Of a stretch of 64,000 nt of DNA, positions 41,608 through 50,187 are shown piece by piece. The notes under the pieces are model-generated. The model did not search any database and was not told where the DNA came from. It worked only from the letters and a program-made list of their open reading frames with translations. The stretch's first letter is position 1. The number at the start of each line of letters is the position of its first letter. A program made the position numbers and the translations under genes. The DNA is from Saccharibacillus sacchari DSM 19268 (lineage in GTDB: Bacteria; Bacillota; Bacilli; Paenibacillales; Paenibacillaceae): assembly GCF_000585395.1 (NCBI RefSeq), contig NZ_KK073875.1, positions 5,508,274 through 5,572,273 on the forward strand, given 5' to 3'.

Positions 41608-41650
41608 CGTTCTCCTCCTTTTTTTACACTCTGAAATCGCTGTATGCCTT

Positions 41651-42319
41651 CTATAAAGGATACTTCGCGAATACCGATTGTCTTAGCTTAATATGCAAAG
41701 GCCGCTCATACTGCTGGATCTGCTCGATCTCTTCGGCTTGTTCCAAGTCGGGACTGAATTTTCCGCTATTGCTGTTGATGATCCCGTATTTCCCTCGTCC
41801 GTTATCCGCCAGAAATACGATATACCGCTTATTCGGTTCCACTTCATGATAACCGTTAATCGCCCAAATTTTCGGCTCCGCGCCTTTCTCTTCGACGATC
41901 GCTAACGGTTCGATAAACTCTACCGTTTGGCCTACCGGTCTCGGGCCTTCGTTTTTAATTACTTTTTCCACTTTGAATTCGGTATGGGTATAGAAGCTTT
42001 GAATGATTCCGTCATTGTATGAAGTAACATGATGTTCACGCTCTTCGAACGGAAGCAGCGGAGTGCCTACGACGATGACATCCGATCCTTGCTCCAGCGA
42101 ATCCAGCGTATCGTACATCATTTGATTGCCTTCCAAGACCGCTCGATCTAAGTTCGACTTCGATTCAGTTAATTCGATTGCAGGCAGCTGCTCAACTTTC
42201 TTTCCGTCCACAATAAAATAGCTTTTTTCTTCGCCCCTGCCGGGGAACTGTATGATGATCAAAAACACAAATCCCAGGACCAGTAAGATGACCAACCTTC
42301 TTTTTAAAATACGATTCAA
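41651..42319 (-). CDS. Membrane-anchored extracellular protein of unknown function, TTG start
   Basis: A 222-residue protein with one N-terminal helix (RRLVILLVLGFVFLIIIQF) and an outer beta-rich domain (GSDVIVVGTPLLPFEE, FKVEKVIKNEGPRPVGQTVEFIEPL, PNKRYIVFLADNGRGKYGIINSNSGKF). The outer domain resembles the DUF- or cardiolipin-type proteins annotated as hypothetical in Paenibacillus, whose role is unknown. The TTG start at 42319 has AGGAGG exactly six bases upstream; an ATG at 42382 gives 21 extra residues without a site. Confidence 0.72.
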   Translation of the reverse strand: MNRILKRRLVILLVLGFVFLIIIQFPGRGEEKSYFIVDGKKVEQLPAIELTESKSNLDRAVLEGNQMMYDTLDSLEQGSDVIVVGTPLLPFEEREHHVTSYNDGIIQSFYTHTEFKVEKVIKNEGPRPVGQTVEFIEPLAIVEEKGAEPKIWAINGYHEVEPNKRYIVFLADNGRGKYGIINSNSGKFSPDLEQAEEIEQIQQYERPLHIKLRQSVFAKYPL

Positions 42320-42383
42320 TTCCGTCCTCCTTTCGGCGGCGTACGTCTTATAGACGCGCCCAATCGAAGTTTCGTTGGACAAA

Positions 42384-42436
42384 AAAGACCGACTCTGCTC
42401 AAAGGCTTCATTCTCCCTTTCGCAAAATCGGTCTTT
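42384..42436 (-). terminator. Terminator downstream of the TauE gene and TetR remnant
   Basis: AAAGACCGA (42384-42392) pairs with TCGGTCTTT (42428-42436) and is followed on the minus strand by TTTTTTGTCC. Confidence 0.8.
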
Positions 42437-42465
42437 GCTATCATTTTCAATGACGCTTCAAGCCT

Positions 42466-42561
42466 TCACACAATCCCGTATTTCACCAACAGCTCCCCGA
42501 GCACGGTTCCTCAAGCCTTTTTGAGCGATGCGGCGAGTGCGCGTTTCGTCACCTGCGTCAT
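42466..42561 (-). pseudogene. Remnant of a TetR-family regulator gene
   Basis: After AAAGGAGG, the ATG at 42559-42561 starts MTQVTKRALAASLKKA and then meets TGA; the same frame continues GTVLGELLVKYGIV to a second TGA. The first 15 residues match the N-terminus of DhaS-like TetR regulators, and the second stretch would suit a C-terminus, so most of the gene appears deleted. It lies directly downstream of the TauE gene. A short leader peptide is an alternative. Confidence 0.55.
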
Positions 42562-42596
42562 GCGGGATTCCTCCTTTTTTACAACGTCAACGTCTT

Positions 42597-43340
42597 TCAA
42601 CCGACCCATCCCAAGCCGCTTAAGGCCGTCCAAAGCCCCGAAACGAGAATCAGCCAGAGCGAGACCTGCTTGAACAAGCGCTCGTCAAAACGGTGAACCG
42701 CTTTTGCTCCCAGCCAAGCTCCGACGAACATCGCCGGAATCGTCCATAGCAAAAAGCTGCCCGTTTCCCGATCCAATAAGCCGCCCGCCGCAAACGATAC
42801 GATACTGACCAGATTAAGCACGACGCCGTTCAGCGCAAGATTGGCACGAAACGCCTGCTTGCTCATTCCCTGATTGGACAAGATCAAGGCCAGCGGCGGC
42901 CCGCTGACCGAAATGCTTCCGTTCAACAACCCGCTCAGCAGTCCCGCAGTCAAGAACGCTACTCGTTCATTGCGGATCGGCAGCGATCTGCCAAACAGCA
43001 TGAGAGCGGCAAACAACGAAATCAGCAGTCCCGTGACTGTTTTCAAAACGTAAGCCTCGACCGCAATCAGCAAATACGTGCCAAACGGCGCCGCAACCAC
43101 CCCGGCCGCAATCAACAGCCATATTTGCTTGACGTTGATGTCTCGGCGATTCGGTATCGCAACAAGCAGACACACAAACAGGCTGAAAATGACGATGATC
43201 GGCACCGCTTGACGCAAAGGCAAAAACAGACTCAGCAGCGGCAACGCGATCAAAGCAAAGCCGAAGCTGGTCAAACTTTGAATAAAGCTCGCGGCGAGAA
43301 TGATCAACATCGCAAACGCGAGCACGCCGAGTTCGGTCAT
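42597..43340 (-). CDS. TauE/SafE family sulfite/anion exporter
   Basis: A 247-residue membrane protein with about eight helices and the two internal repeats of the family (AASFIQSLTSFGFALIALPLL; LLSGLLNGSISVSGPPLALIL). The QSLTSFG.G and GS...GPP motifs are typical. Family members export sulfite, sulfoacetate or related organic anions. GGAAGGAA precedes the ATG at 43340. It ends 35 bp before the TetR remnant. Confidence 0.87.
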   Translation of the reverse strand: MTELGVLAFAMLIILAASFIQSLTSFGFALIALPLLSLFLPLRQAVPIIVIFSLFVCLLVAIPNRRDINVKQIWLLIAAGVVAAPFGTYLLIAVEAYVLKTVTGLLISLFAALMLFGRSLPIRNERVAFLTAGLLSGLLNGSISVSGPPLALILSNQGMSKQAFRANLALNGVVLNLVSIVSFAAGGLLDRETGSFLLWTIPAMFVGAWLGAKAVHRFDERLFKQVSLWLILVSGLWTALSGLGWVG

Positions 43341-43380
43341 GACGTTCCTTCCTTCTTCTGGCGATTTACCTGATATCTCA

Positions 43381-44319
43381 TCATAGCGCATTTATCGCGG
43401 AAGAAGCACGGGCGGCAGGGGTCTCGGCTGTTTTCAAATCGTCCTGCTTCACGGCGTAGGCCCATTCGCTGCCTTGCGGAATGACCCAGACCAAAGTATC
43501 GATATCGGGATCTTTTTTGCCGGTGTAGGTTTGCGCGGTTTCTTTGCCGTCTGCGGTTGTGATTAGCTTCAAGGTGAAATCATCTTTTGCCGAAACCAAG
43601 GTCGAAGCTTTCACGGGCAGGCGGTCGCTTGCGATGTATTTCAGCGAACCGGATACGGTTGCGGCGTCGTTAGCTTCGATGGACTGGCCGTTCAGCGTCC
43701 AGACCGGAGAAGCGGCGTCGGAAGACGAGTTGGACAATGTCCATGCCGCCGAGCCGCGCTTGTACGTTAGTTCCTTTAGATCGGCGTCGTCCCACTCGAA
43801 CGGCGTCGTATCGACAAGCGTCGTAATGCTGGGAAGCAGGGAAGAAACCGCGTTGGAATCGATCTGTACCACCGAACCGCCGTCGATACGCGCATAATTC
43901 GCGTTTCCGGTCGGAAGATTGTCGCCGATCGCGATCGTGACGACGGTTCCGTTACCTTCCGTCAACGTGATTCCTTTTTTCGCAACGTCAAGGCCGTATC
44001 CGCTGACGTCTTCAGGCGCTTCCTCGACGACGCTGCCCTGTTCGGTCGCCGACAGCGTCTCCAGCCAAGAATCGACGGCGTATGGATTGATCGGATATTT
44101 TTCGGGTTCGGTAAAGCTCCATTCGTCGTCGTTTTTCACCAGCTGATACGTCAAGTCGCCGTTAGCGATACGAATGCCGGCCACCTTCGAAGTGTCGATC
44201 GTCGTTAACTTGGCGGCAGGCGCTTCCTCTTCCTTGCCGAAAATGTTTTGCGACAGCGCGTAGCCCAGACCTCCGGCGAATACCAAGACGAGAATCAAAG
44301 TCGGAATATACTTTTTCAT
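43381..44319 (-). CDS. DUF4340 domain protein of the Gld-type ABC system
   Basis: A 312-residue membrane-anchored protein: an N-terminal helix (YIPTLILVLVFAGGLGYAL) and an extracellular DUF4340 region (LTTIDTSKVAGIRIANGDLTYQLVKNDDEWSFTEPEKYPINPYAV) repeated once. Its ATG overlaps the previous stop (ATGA). Last gene of a four-gene ABC operon; probably an accessory subunit. Function in Firmicutes is not established. Confidence 0.85.
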   Translation of the reverse strand: MKKYIPTLILVLVFAGGLGYALSQNIFGKEEEAPAAKLTTIDTSKVAGIRIANGDLTYQLVKNDDEWSFTEPEKYPINPYAVDSWLETLSATEQGSVVEEAPEDVSGYGLDVAKKGITLTEGNGTVVTIAIGDNLPTGNANYARIDGGSVVQIDSNAVSSLLPSITTLVDTTPFEWDDADLKELTYKRGSAAWTLSNSSSDAASPVWTLNGQSIEANDAATVSGSLKYIASDRLPVKASTLVSAKDDFTLKLITTADGKETAQTYTGKKDPDIDTLVWVIPQGSEWAYAVKQDDLKTAETPAARASSAINAL

Positions 44320-45719
44320 ACGCGTCTCCGTCTCCACCAGAGCAGCACGCCCGCCAGAACGAAGAGCAGCGGGAACACGATCATCGTGCCGATCAAGATA
44401 TAGCGCGCCTGCGGCGCGGTCAGATAGGCGGTCTCGTATTGCTGCTGTTCGCGAGCCCGGATCGTCAGGTCGCTAACGTTGCCGCTCAGGTAGTTGATGC
44501 TGTTGAGCGCGAAGTCTTTGTTCCCCTGCTCCGCGATCTGATCGTCCGTCAGGAAGAAGGAAGTGCCGAGCAGCACGACTTTCGGATTCCCGTCGGCATC
44601 GTCTACCGCGTAACCCAGATACAGAGGTCCGTTCAAATCTTTGCCTTCCGCGTACTCGCTCGTGGATTGCAAAAGTCCAGCCAAATCCGTTTCCCCGTAG
44701 CTTTCGGTGGAAGTGCTGAGCAGCGGAGATACGGTCATGCCTTCCGGCGCTTCGGCGGTCGCGTTCAGCGCAACGGACAGATAGGTCATCGGGTAGACTT
44801 TGCTTTCGCGCAGCTTTTCGGTAATGGCATGATTTTCATAACTCGGCACGACCGTCAGCGGATCGTAGAGCTGCGTGTTGGTCTTGTCCACCGCGATCGC
44901 ATGCTGGTCGGTCACGCCGTACTTTTTCATCAGCGCATCGATATTTTTCCAATCGCTTTTCATGTCCGGATTGAAGCCCAGCGACAGGAACAGTTTGCCT
45001 TTGCCGTCCAGATACGTCTCGATCAGCTTCAACTCCTCGTCGCTCAAATCGGTTTCCGGCGCGACGATCATCAGCAGGTCCGCATCGTCCGGAATCGCTC
45101 CGGCTTGGTACAATTGCAGTTCCTCGACCTCGGTATTATCGGCTTTTAGTCCTGCGGTTAGTTGCGTCAGACGCGACAGCGGGAATTCGCCGTGTCCGGC
45201 CAGCACATAGGCTTTATGCGTCTCCGTTGCAATTAACGAATTGAGCGCGCCGGTCAGCTTCGACTCGCCGAGGAAGGTGTACGAACTGCTGTCGCCCGAG
45301 CCGAACATTTCCTGGAACGCGATCGTTTGCGTCTTCTCGCCGTACGTCAGCACGATCGAGCTGGAAGACAAATTGTACTGACGCGCCAGCTCCGGCTGCT
45401 GCACGAGGCTGTACGCATGCACGTCGAGCTTACTGCTTTTTTTCGCATACTCCCCGACCAGATCGGTAATCTCGCGGGTGACCAATTCGCCGTCGGCATC
45501 GTTGTTCGTGAATACCTCGACTTTGATATGATCCGGCAGTTTGCCCAGCACGGTAGTCGTCTGATCGGACAGCGTGTACTGCTTGTTCGTCGTAAGATCA
45601 AGTTGGAAGCCGGAGGCTTTGGTGAGGAAAAGAGTCAACAGCACGAACAAGCCGATCGAAGCCAGCGCCACGACGAGCGTATTCGCATGGTGCAACACGC
45701 GTTTGGATTTTTTATTCAT
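44316..45719 (-). CDS. GldG-like auxiliary protein of an ABC exporter
   Basis: A 467-residue protein with helices at both ends (TLVVALASIGLFVLLTLFL; RYILIGTMIVFPLLFVLAGVLLWW) and an outer ABC_transp_aux / DUF4350-like domain (YTLSDQTTTVLGKLPDHIKVEVFTNNDADGE, HKAYVLAGHGEFPLSRL, LMIVAPETDLSDEELKLIETYLDGKGKLFLSL). It matches GldG, which with GldA and GldF forms an ABC system needed for gliding in Bacteroidetes; in Firmicutes the role is unknown. Confidence 0.88.
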   Translation of the reverse strand: MNKKSKRVLHHANTLVVALASIGLFVLLTLFLTKASGFQLDLTTNKQYTLSDQTTTVLGKLPDHIKVEVFTNNDADGELVTREITDLVGEYAKKSSKLDVHAYSLVQQPELARQYNLSSSSIVLTYGEKTQTIAFQEMFGSGDSSSYTFLGESKLTGALNSLIATETHKAYVLAGHGEFPLSRLTQLTAGLKADNTEVEELQLYQAGAIPDDADLLMIVAPETDLSDEELKLIETYLDGKGKLFLSLGFNPDMKSDWKNIDALMKKYGVTDQHAIAVDKTNTQLYDPLTVVPSYENHAITEKLRESKVYPMTYLSVALNATAEAPEGMTVSPLLSTSTESYGETDLAGLLQSTSEYAEGKDLNGPLYLGYAVDDADGNPKVVLLGTSFFLTDDQIAEQGNKDFALNSINYLSGNVSDLTIRAREQQQYETAYLTAPQARYILIGTMIVFPLLFVLAGVLLWWRRRRV

Positions 45720-45722
45720 GAT

Positions 45723-46436
45723 TTACCTCCACCGTTTCCGTTCGATCACCTGAATGCTGAGCACGACGAACAGCACCGCGAGCGAGACATAGAAGATCAC
45801 GTCGGGGCCGTTGATCACGCCTTTGGTCAGGTTCGAAATGCGGTCCGGCAGCGAAAAAGGCTCGATCCACGCCGACAACGTTTCGTTTTGCGAAGTCATC
45901 GAGCCTGCCAACCAGAACAATAGCAGCAACACAAAACCCGCTACGGCGGACACCATTTGATGTTGGGACAACGATGAAGCGAACAAGCCGATCGCCATCA
46001 TGGACGCGCCCATCAGAAACACCCCGAGCACCGATAGCCAGAGCGTCGTCATATTCAGATTCCCGAACAGCGACATGACGGCCGGATAGGCCAGATTGCA
46101 AACCAGCAGCATCATCAGAACGCCGAGCGAAGCCAAATATTTGCCCAGCACGACTTCCGTCACGCTCGCCGGGGAAGTCAGCAGCAGCTCGTCCGTGCCT
46201 TGGCGAAATTCTTCGGAGACCAGCCGCATCGTAAGAACGGGGATCACGATCAGCAGCATGAACAGCATATCGCCCAGAATCAATCGGTAGTCGATGATGC
46301 TCGGCTGATACGTGACAAAGTCGACGTAGAACATGAAGCTGGACATCAGGATATAGATCGCGAAGGCGAAATACGAGGTCGGGGCCAAAAAATACAGCCG
46401 AAGCTCTTTGCCGGAAATGGCTAAAATGCGGTTCAC
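45723..46436 (-). CDS. GldF-like ABC transporter permease
   Basis: A 237-residue ABC-2 permease with six helices (RLYFLAPTSYFAFAIYILMSSF, LILGDMLFMLLIVIPVLTMRLVSEEFRQGTDELLLTSPAS). The EEFR.GT.ELL motif is the ABC-2 cytoplasmic signature. Its ATG overlaps the ATPase stop by four bases. Confidence 0.9.
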   Translation of the reverse strand: MNRILAISGKELRLYFLAPTSYFAFAIYILMSSFMFYVDFVTYQPSIIDYRLILGDMLFMLLIVIPVLTMRLVSEEFRQGTDELLLTSPASVTEVVLGKYLASLGVLMMLLVCNLAYPAVMSLFGNLNMTTLWLSVLGVFLMGASMMAIGLFASSLSQHQMVSAVAGFVLLLLFWLAGSMTSQNETLSAWIEPFSLPDRISNLTKGVINGPDVIFYVSLAVLFVVLSIQVIERKRWR

Positions 46437-47698
46437 TTCCGTTCACCTCCGATTTCGGCGCCGGACGAATCCGCCGTTTCCGAAGCAGCAGCGTCATCGG
46501 AACGATCGAGGGAAGCCGGCTTGTCGGCCAATATAGAATCCTCTGCTGCCGCAGTCGGTTCGGACGTCAGTTTCAAGAACACGTCTTCCAGCGTCAGATT
46601 CTCTTTGTGCAGCTCCAAAATCGGCAAATCCGTATCGGCCAGCAAACGGAACAATTCGACGCGGAAATCCTGTTGGTCGCTTGCGGTCAACAGGGCGCGG
46701 ACAGTGCCGGACATTCGGGTATCGGATAAAGCAAGACTCTCCGTGCTTTCAAGACCCGTCTGTTCAAGCGTCGGAATTTCCGGATCATCGGACGACGCTT
46801 TCGACTCCCCCTTTTCGGAAACGCGATCATGCTCCGGTGCTTCCGTGCTTGCAGCCGAGCTGTCCGTGTCCGATCCGTCGACCGCCGGGGAGAGCGCCGG
46901 ATTCCCGTCCGCTTCCAGCGTTTCCATCCGAATTTCAGCCGTAATGCCGCGCGCTTCCGCCCATCGGCCGAGCACCGTCTCCACGCGCTCGCGTTCGCCG
47001 CTTACTTCAAGCGTCACGGCAAAGCGATTCTCCATCCGGGCCCCGATCTCGTCCGGCGCTCCGTCCATCACCAGCTCGCCCCGGTTGATAATCAACACCC
47101 GATCGCATAAAGCTCCCACTTCCTGCAAAATATGCGTGCTGAGCAGCACCGTATGATTTTCGCCCAACTCCCGAATCAGACTGCGGATTTCGATGATCTG
47201 GTTCGGGTCCAGACCGGATGTCGGCTCGTCGAGCACGAGCAGATCCGGCTTATGGATGATCGCCTGCGCCAGCCCGAGACGCTGCTTGTAGCCTTTGGAC
47301 AAATGTCGAACCGACTGCCGTTCGCGCCCGTTCAATCCCAGTCGCGATACCATCTCCGCAACGCGAAGCTTTTGCTCCCGTGCCGGTACGCCGCGCAGCT
47401 TCGCTACGAATTTCAGATACGAATCGACCGTCAGGTCGGGATAGAGCGGCGGCGTTTCCGGCAGATACCCGATCTTGGAACGCGCTTTCCTCGCTTCATC
47501 GTGCACCGACAATCCGTCTACCGTGATAATGCCTTCCGTCGGATACAAATACCCGGTAATCATGCGCATGGTCGTCGTTTTCCCCGCGCCGTTCGGCCCG
47601 AGAAATCCGACGATCTCGCCGCGCTGCATCGAAAAGTCGATCTGCCGCACGCCGCGTCCGCCATCGTATGTCTTGCTCACCTGCTTCACTTCGAGCAC
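46433..47698 (-). CDS. GldA-like ABC ATPase with a long acidic insertion
   Basis: A 421-residue ATPase. Walker A is FLGPNGAGKTTTMRMITG, the signature is LSKGYKQRLGLAQAI, Walker B is LLVLDEPTSGLDP, followed by LLSTHILQEVGALCDRV. After residue about 255 comes a block of roughly 80 residues rich in Ser, Glu, Asp and Ala (DGSDTDSSAASTEAPEHD and onward) before the usual C-terminal piece (FRVELFRLLADTDLPILELHKENLTLEDVFLKLT); a second acidic Ala/Ser tail ends the protein. Usual length is about 310. The start is GTG at 47696-47698. Confidence 0.9.
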   Translation of the reverse strand: MLEVKQVSKTYDGGRGVRQIDFSMQRGEIVGFLGPNGAGKTTTMRMITGYLYPTEGIITVDGLSVHDEARKARSKIGYLPETPPLYPDLTVDSYLKFVAKLRGVPAREQKLRVAEMVSRLGLNGRERQSVRHLSKGYKQRLGLAQAIIHKPDLLVLDEPTSGLDPNQIIEIRSLIRELGENHTVLLSTHILQEVGALCDRVLIINRGELVMDGAPDEIGARMENRFAVTLEVSGERERVETVLGRWAEARGITAEIRMETLEADGNPALSPAVDGSDTDSSAASTEAPEHDRVSEKGESKASSDDPEIPTLEQTGLESTESLALSDTRMSGTVRALLTASDQQDFRVELFRLLADTDLPILELHKENLTLEDVFLKLTSEPTAAAEDSILADKPASLDRSDDAAASETADSSGAEIGGERK

Positions 47699-47925
47699 GC
47701 GTCTTCATCCCTTCTTCATTCATATGTACATCCGCCAGACATGCGTCAACACGACGATCGCACGCGTTCGCATCCATCATGCAACGAATTGCCGAATCGC
47801 CGTATTGAAGCAAAATATGGCCTTAAGCGGATGTTCAAACTGCTCTTACTATAGGCCGAAAAACATAAGCGAGGCTTAAGCGAAGTTTAGTCAAGGCTTA
47901 AAATAATATGTCTAAATTGTGAACA

Positions 47926-47968
47926 CAAAAAAAGCGAACGTCGGATTTATCCGATCGCCGCTTTTTTA
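47926..47968. terminator. Bidirectional-looking terminator after mntR
   Basis: AAAAAAAGCG pairs with CGCTTTTTT, with an inner CGGAT/ATCCG stem. It follows the mntR-like stop by 28 bp. Confidence 0.85.
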
Positions 47969-47995
47969 TATCCTGCTATCCCCTTGTACAAACTG

Positions 47996-48376
47996 CTACT
48001 CTTTGTTATTTTCTTCAGTTTGCTCGACAAATTCCCGAATCAAAACGATCGTTTCCCAACTGAAATGATGCTCCAGATTTGCACTCTCTGTCTCCACGCG
48101 CTGCTCGGGCACGCCGATCCGGCTCAAAAAACGTTCTAGCGTTTGTTTTCTTTCCTGCAACTGTTCCCCGGCCTGTTCGCCTTGCGGGGTCAGGAAGATC
48201 CAGCCGTATTTTTCATATTCGATATGTCCGGCTTCCGCTAATCGACGCGCCATCTTGGAAGCAGCAGACGGATTGATGGACAAGGCTTCGGCAACGTCCG
48301 TCACCCGCGTATACCCCTGCGCTTCGGACAGCCTATAGATCTGCTTCAAATGATCTTCCATTCCGCGTGTCGTCAT
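47996..48376 (-). CDS. MntR-like regulator with altered metal site
   Basis: A 126-residue DtxR-family protein. The N-terminal winged helix (MEDHLKQIYRLSEAQGYTRVTDVAEALSINPSAASKMARRL) and dimerisation helices (LEHHFSW) align without gaps to B. subtilis MntR over 110 residues. Of the six Mn ligands there (D8, E11, H77, E99, E102, H103), D8, E102 and H103 are kept, but position 11 is Lys, 77 is Lys and 99 is Ala. The C-terminus is about 16 residues shorter. It is last in the mnt-type operon, 12 bp after a permease gene. It may sense another signal or bind DNA without metal. The comparison is from memory of the B. subtilis sequence. Confidence 0.87.
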   Translation of the reverse strand: MTTRGMEDHLKQIYRLSEAQGYTRVTDVAEALSINPSAASKMARRLAEAGHIEYEKYGWIFLTPQGEQAGEQLQERKQTLERFLSRIGVPEQRVETESANLEHHFSWETIVLIREFVEQTEENNKE

Positions 48377-48388
48377 CTGCTCCCTCCC

Positions 48389-49264
48389 TTAGATCGAACT
48401 GGTCGTCGGCCGAAGTCGTTTTGCCAAAATTCCGTGTTTGGGCGAAACGATAAAGCTGAACATAAATACTACACCTGTCGCAAACGCCATCGAACCGGAG
48501 ATTGAGGTATCCAGCCATAACGCGATGTAGTAGCCAAATACCGCTGACAAGATACCGAACGCTCCGCTTAGCGCCATCATGACCGCCAGCCGATCGGTCC
48601 ACAGATAAGCGGAGGCCGCAGGCGTGATCAGCATCGCCACGACCATGATCGCGCCGACCGCGTCGAACGAAGCCACCGTCGTGATCGAGACCAGTCCCAT
48701 AAACGCGTAGTGCATCAATCCGGCGGGAATGCCCAGGCTGAGCGCCAACGCCGGATCGAACGAGGTGATTTTCCATTCTTTATAAAAAGCGATAATGGCA
48801 ATCAGCACGATAATCAGCACGATCGACAAGGTGACCACGGCCTCAGGCACTTCGCCGAGCAGCGGAAGCGTCGATTTTTCCCAAGGAATAAACGTGATTT
48901 CACCCATTAGCGTATGCTGAATATCGAGATGCGCGTTGCCGGCTTGAGTCGAGATCAATACCACGCCCAGTGCGAAAAACGAGGTGAACACGACGCCGAT
49001 CGACGCTTCCTGCTGCACGCCCAGCGAATGCAGCCATTGCACGAGCAGCGTCGTCAACAGTCCGGCCGCGACCGAACCGATCAGCATATGGATGCCGCTC
49101 AGCTCGCGCGTGACGAGGAACGCGGTCACGATGCCGAGCAGCACGGTATGGCTGATCGCGTCGGCCATCATCGCCATCCGGCGCAGAATCAGCAGCGTGC
49201 CGACCAAGCCGCACGAGACGCCGACGAGCGAAGCCGTAAGCAAAATCCATCCGGCGTAACTCAT
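48389..49264 (-). CDS. Mn/Zn ABC transporter permease
   Basis: A 291-residue ABC-3 family permease with eight to nine helices (GWILLTASLVGVSCGLVGTLLIL, MMADAISHTVLLGIV, VGAIMVVAMLITPAASAYLWTDRLAVMMALSGAFG). The ISH..LLG and ITPAA motifs are typical of MntC/MntD. Its ATG overlaps the stop of the other permease gene (ATGA). Confidence 0.92.
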   Translation of the reverse strand: MSYAGWILLTASLVGVSCGLVGTLLILRRMAMMADAISHTVLLGIVTAFLVTRELSGIHMLIGSVAAGLLTTLLVQWLHSLGVQQEASIGVVFTSFFALGVVLISTQAGNAHLDIQHTLMGEITFIPWEKSTLPLLGEVPEAVVTLSIVLIIVLIAIIAFYKEWKITSFDPALALSLGIPAGLMHYAFMGLVSITTVASFDAVGAIMVVAMLITPAASAYLWTDRLAVMMALSGAFGILSAVFGYYIALWLDTSISGSMAFATGVVFMFSFIVSPKHGILAKRLRPTTSSI

Positions 49265-50187
49265 ATCGCGTTCCCTCCTTCCGCCGCGCGACGCTCATGT
49301 TTCGGCTTCATTAACTCTTTACGCAAACGATGTTGTTGCACGGCTTGGATCACAATGCCTTTGCGGGCTCCGAACGCCAGCGAAATCACGAATAATGCCG
49401 CTGCCGACAATACGATAAAAGGTCCGGTCGGCCAGCCGCTTCCGTATGCGCTAAGCACCGTTCCCACAGCGCCGGATACGCCGCCGAATACCGCCGACAA
49501 GATCACCATGCGTCCGAACGAGTCCGTCCAATACCGCGCACTGACCGCCGGGGTAATGAGCAGCGCCGCCATCAAGATAACGCCGACCGCCTGAATGCCG
49601 ACCACGATCACCAGCACCAGACAGAACATGTACAGCGCGTTCATCAAGCGCCCGGACAGACCCAGACCTTTGGCAAACGCGGAGTCGAATAAAAAAAGCT
49701 TCCATTCCTTAAAAGCCACGATGGATACAATCAGCACCAGCAACGCAAGCCCTGACATTAACCAGACGTCGCGCTGCACCATCGAAGCGGCTTGGCCGAA
49801 AATAAAACTGTCCAAACCGCTTTGCGCCGCTCCCGCCATACGGTTGACCATTGTGAGCAGCATGATCCCGAAGCCGAAAAAGACCGACAATACAATGCCC
49901 ATCGCGGCGTCTTCCTTGATCCGGCTCGACGAGCGTATCCAATGGATCAGCAGCGCGCCGAGCAATGCCCCGGCTGCCGCGCCCGCCAGCATGACCGGAA
50001 GATTTTTTGAGCCGACCAGCGCGAAGCCGATAATGACGCCGGGCAGAGAAGCGTGCGACAGCGCGTCGCTCATTAGGCTTTGTCTTTTCCAATAGGCGAA
50101 GCAGCCGATGATTCCCGCCGCCGTACCGAGAATCAGCGTGCCGAGCAGTACCCACTGCGCGTTATGCGAAAGTCCGGCGATCATCAT
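49261..50187 (-). CDS. Mn/Zn ABC transporter permease
   Basis: A 308-residue ABC-3 permease (LLGTLILGTAAGIIGCFAYWKRQSLMSDALSHASLPGVIIGF, VGVILMAALLITPAVSARYW). It forms the membrane channel with the downstream permease. The start overlaps the ATPase stop. A polar C-terminal tail (RLRKELMKPKHERRAAEG) extends past the last helix. Confidence 0.92.
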   Translation of the reverse strand: MMIAGLSHNAQWVLLGTLILGTAAGIIGCFAYWKRQSLMSDALSHASLPGVIIGFALVGSKNLPVMLAGAAAGALLGALLIHWIRSSSRIKEDAAMGIVLSVFFGFGIMLLTMVNRMAGAAQSGLDSFIFGQAASMVQRDVWLMSGLALLVLIVSIVAFKEWKLFLFDSAFAKGLGLSGRLMNALYMFCLVLVIVVGIQAVGVILMAALLITPAVSARYWTDSFGRMVILSAVFGGVSGAVGTVLSAYGSGWPTGPFIVLSAAALFVISLAFGARKGIVIQAVQQHRLRKELMKPKHERRAAEGGNAI

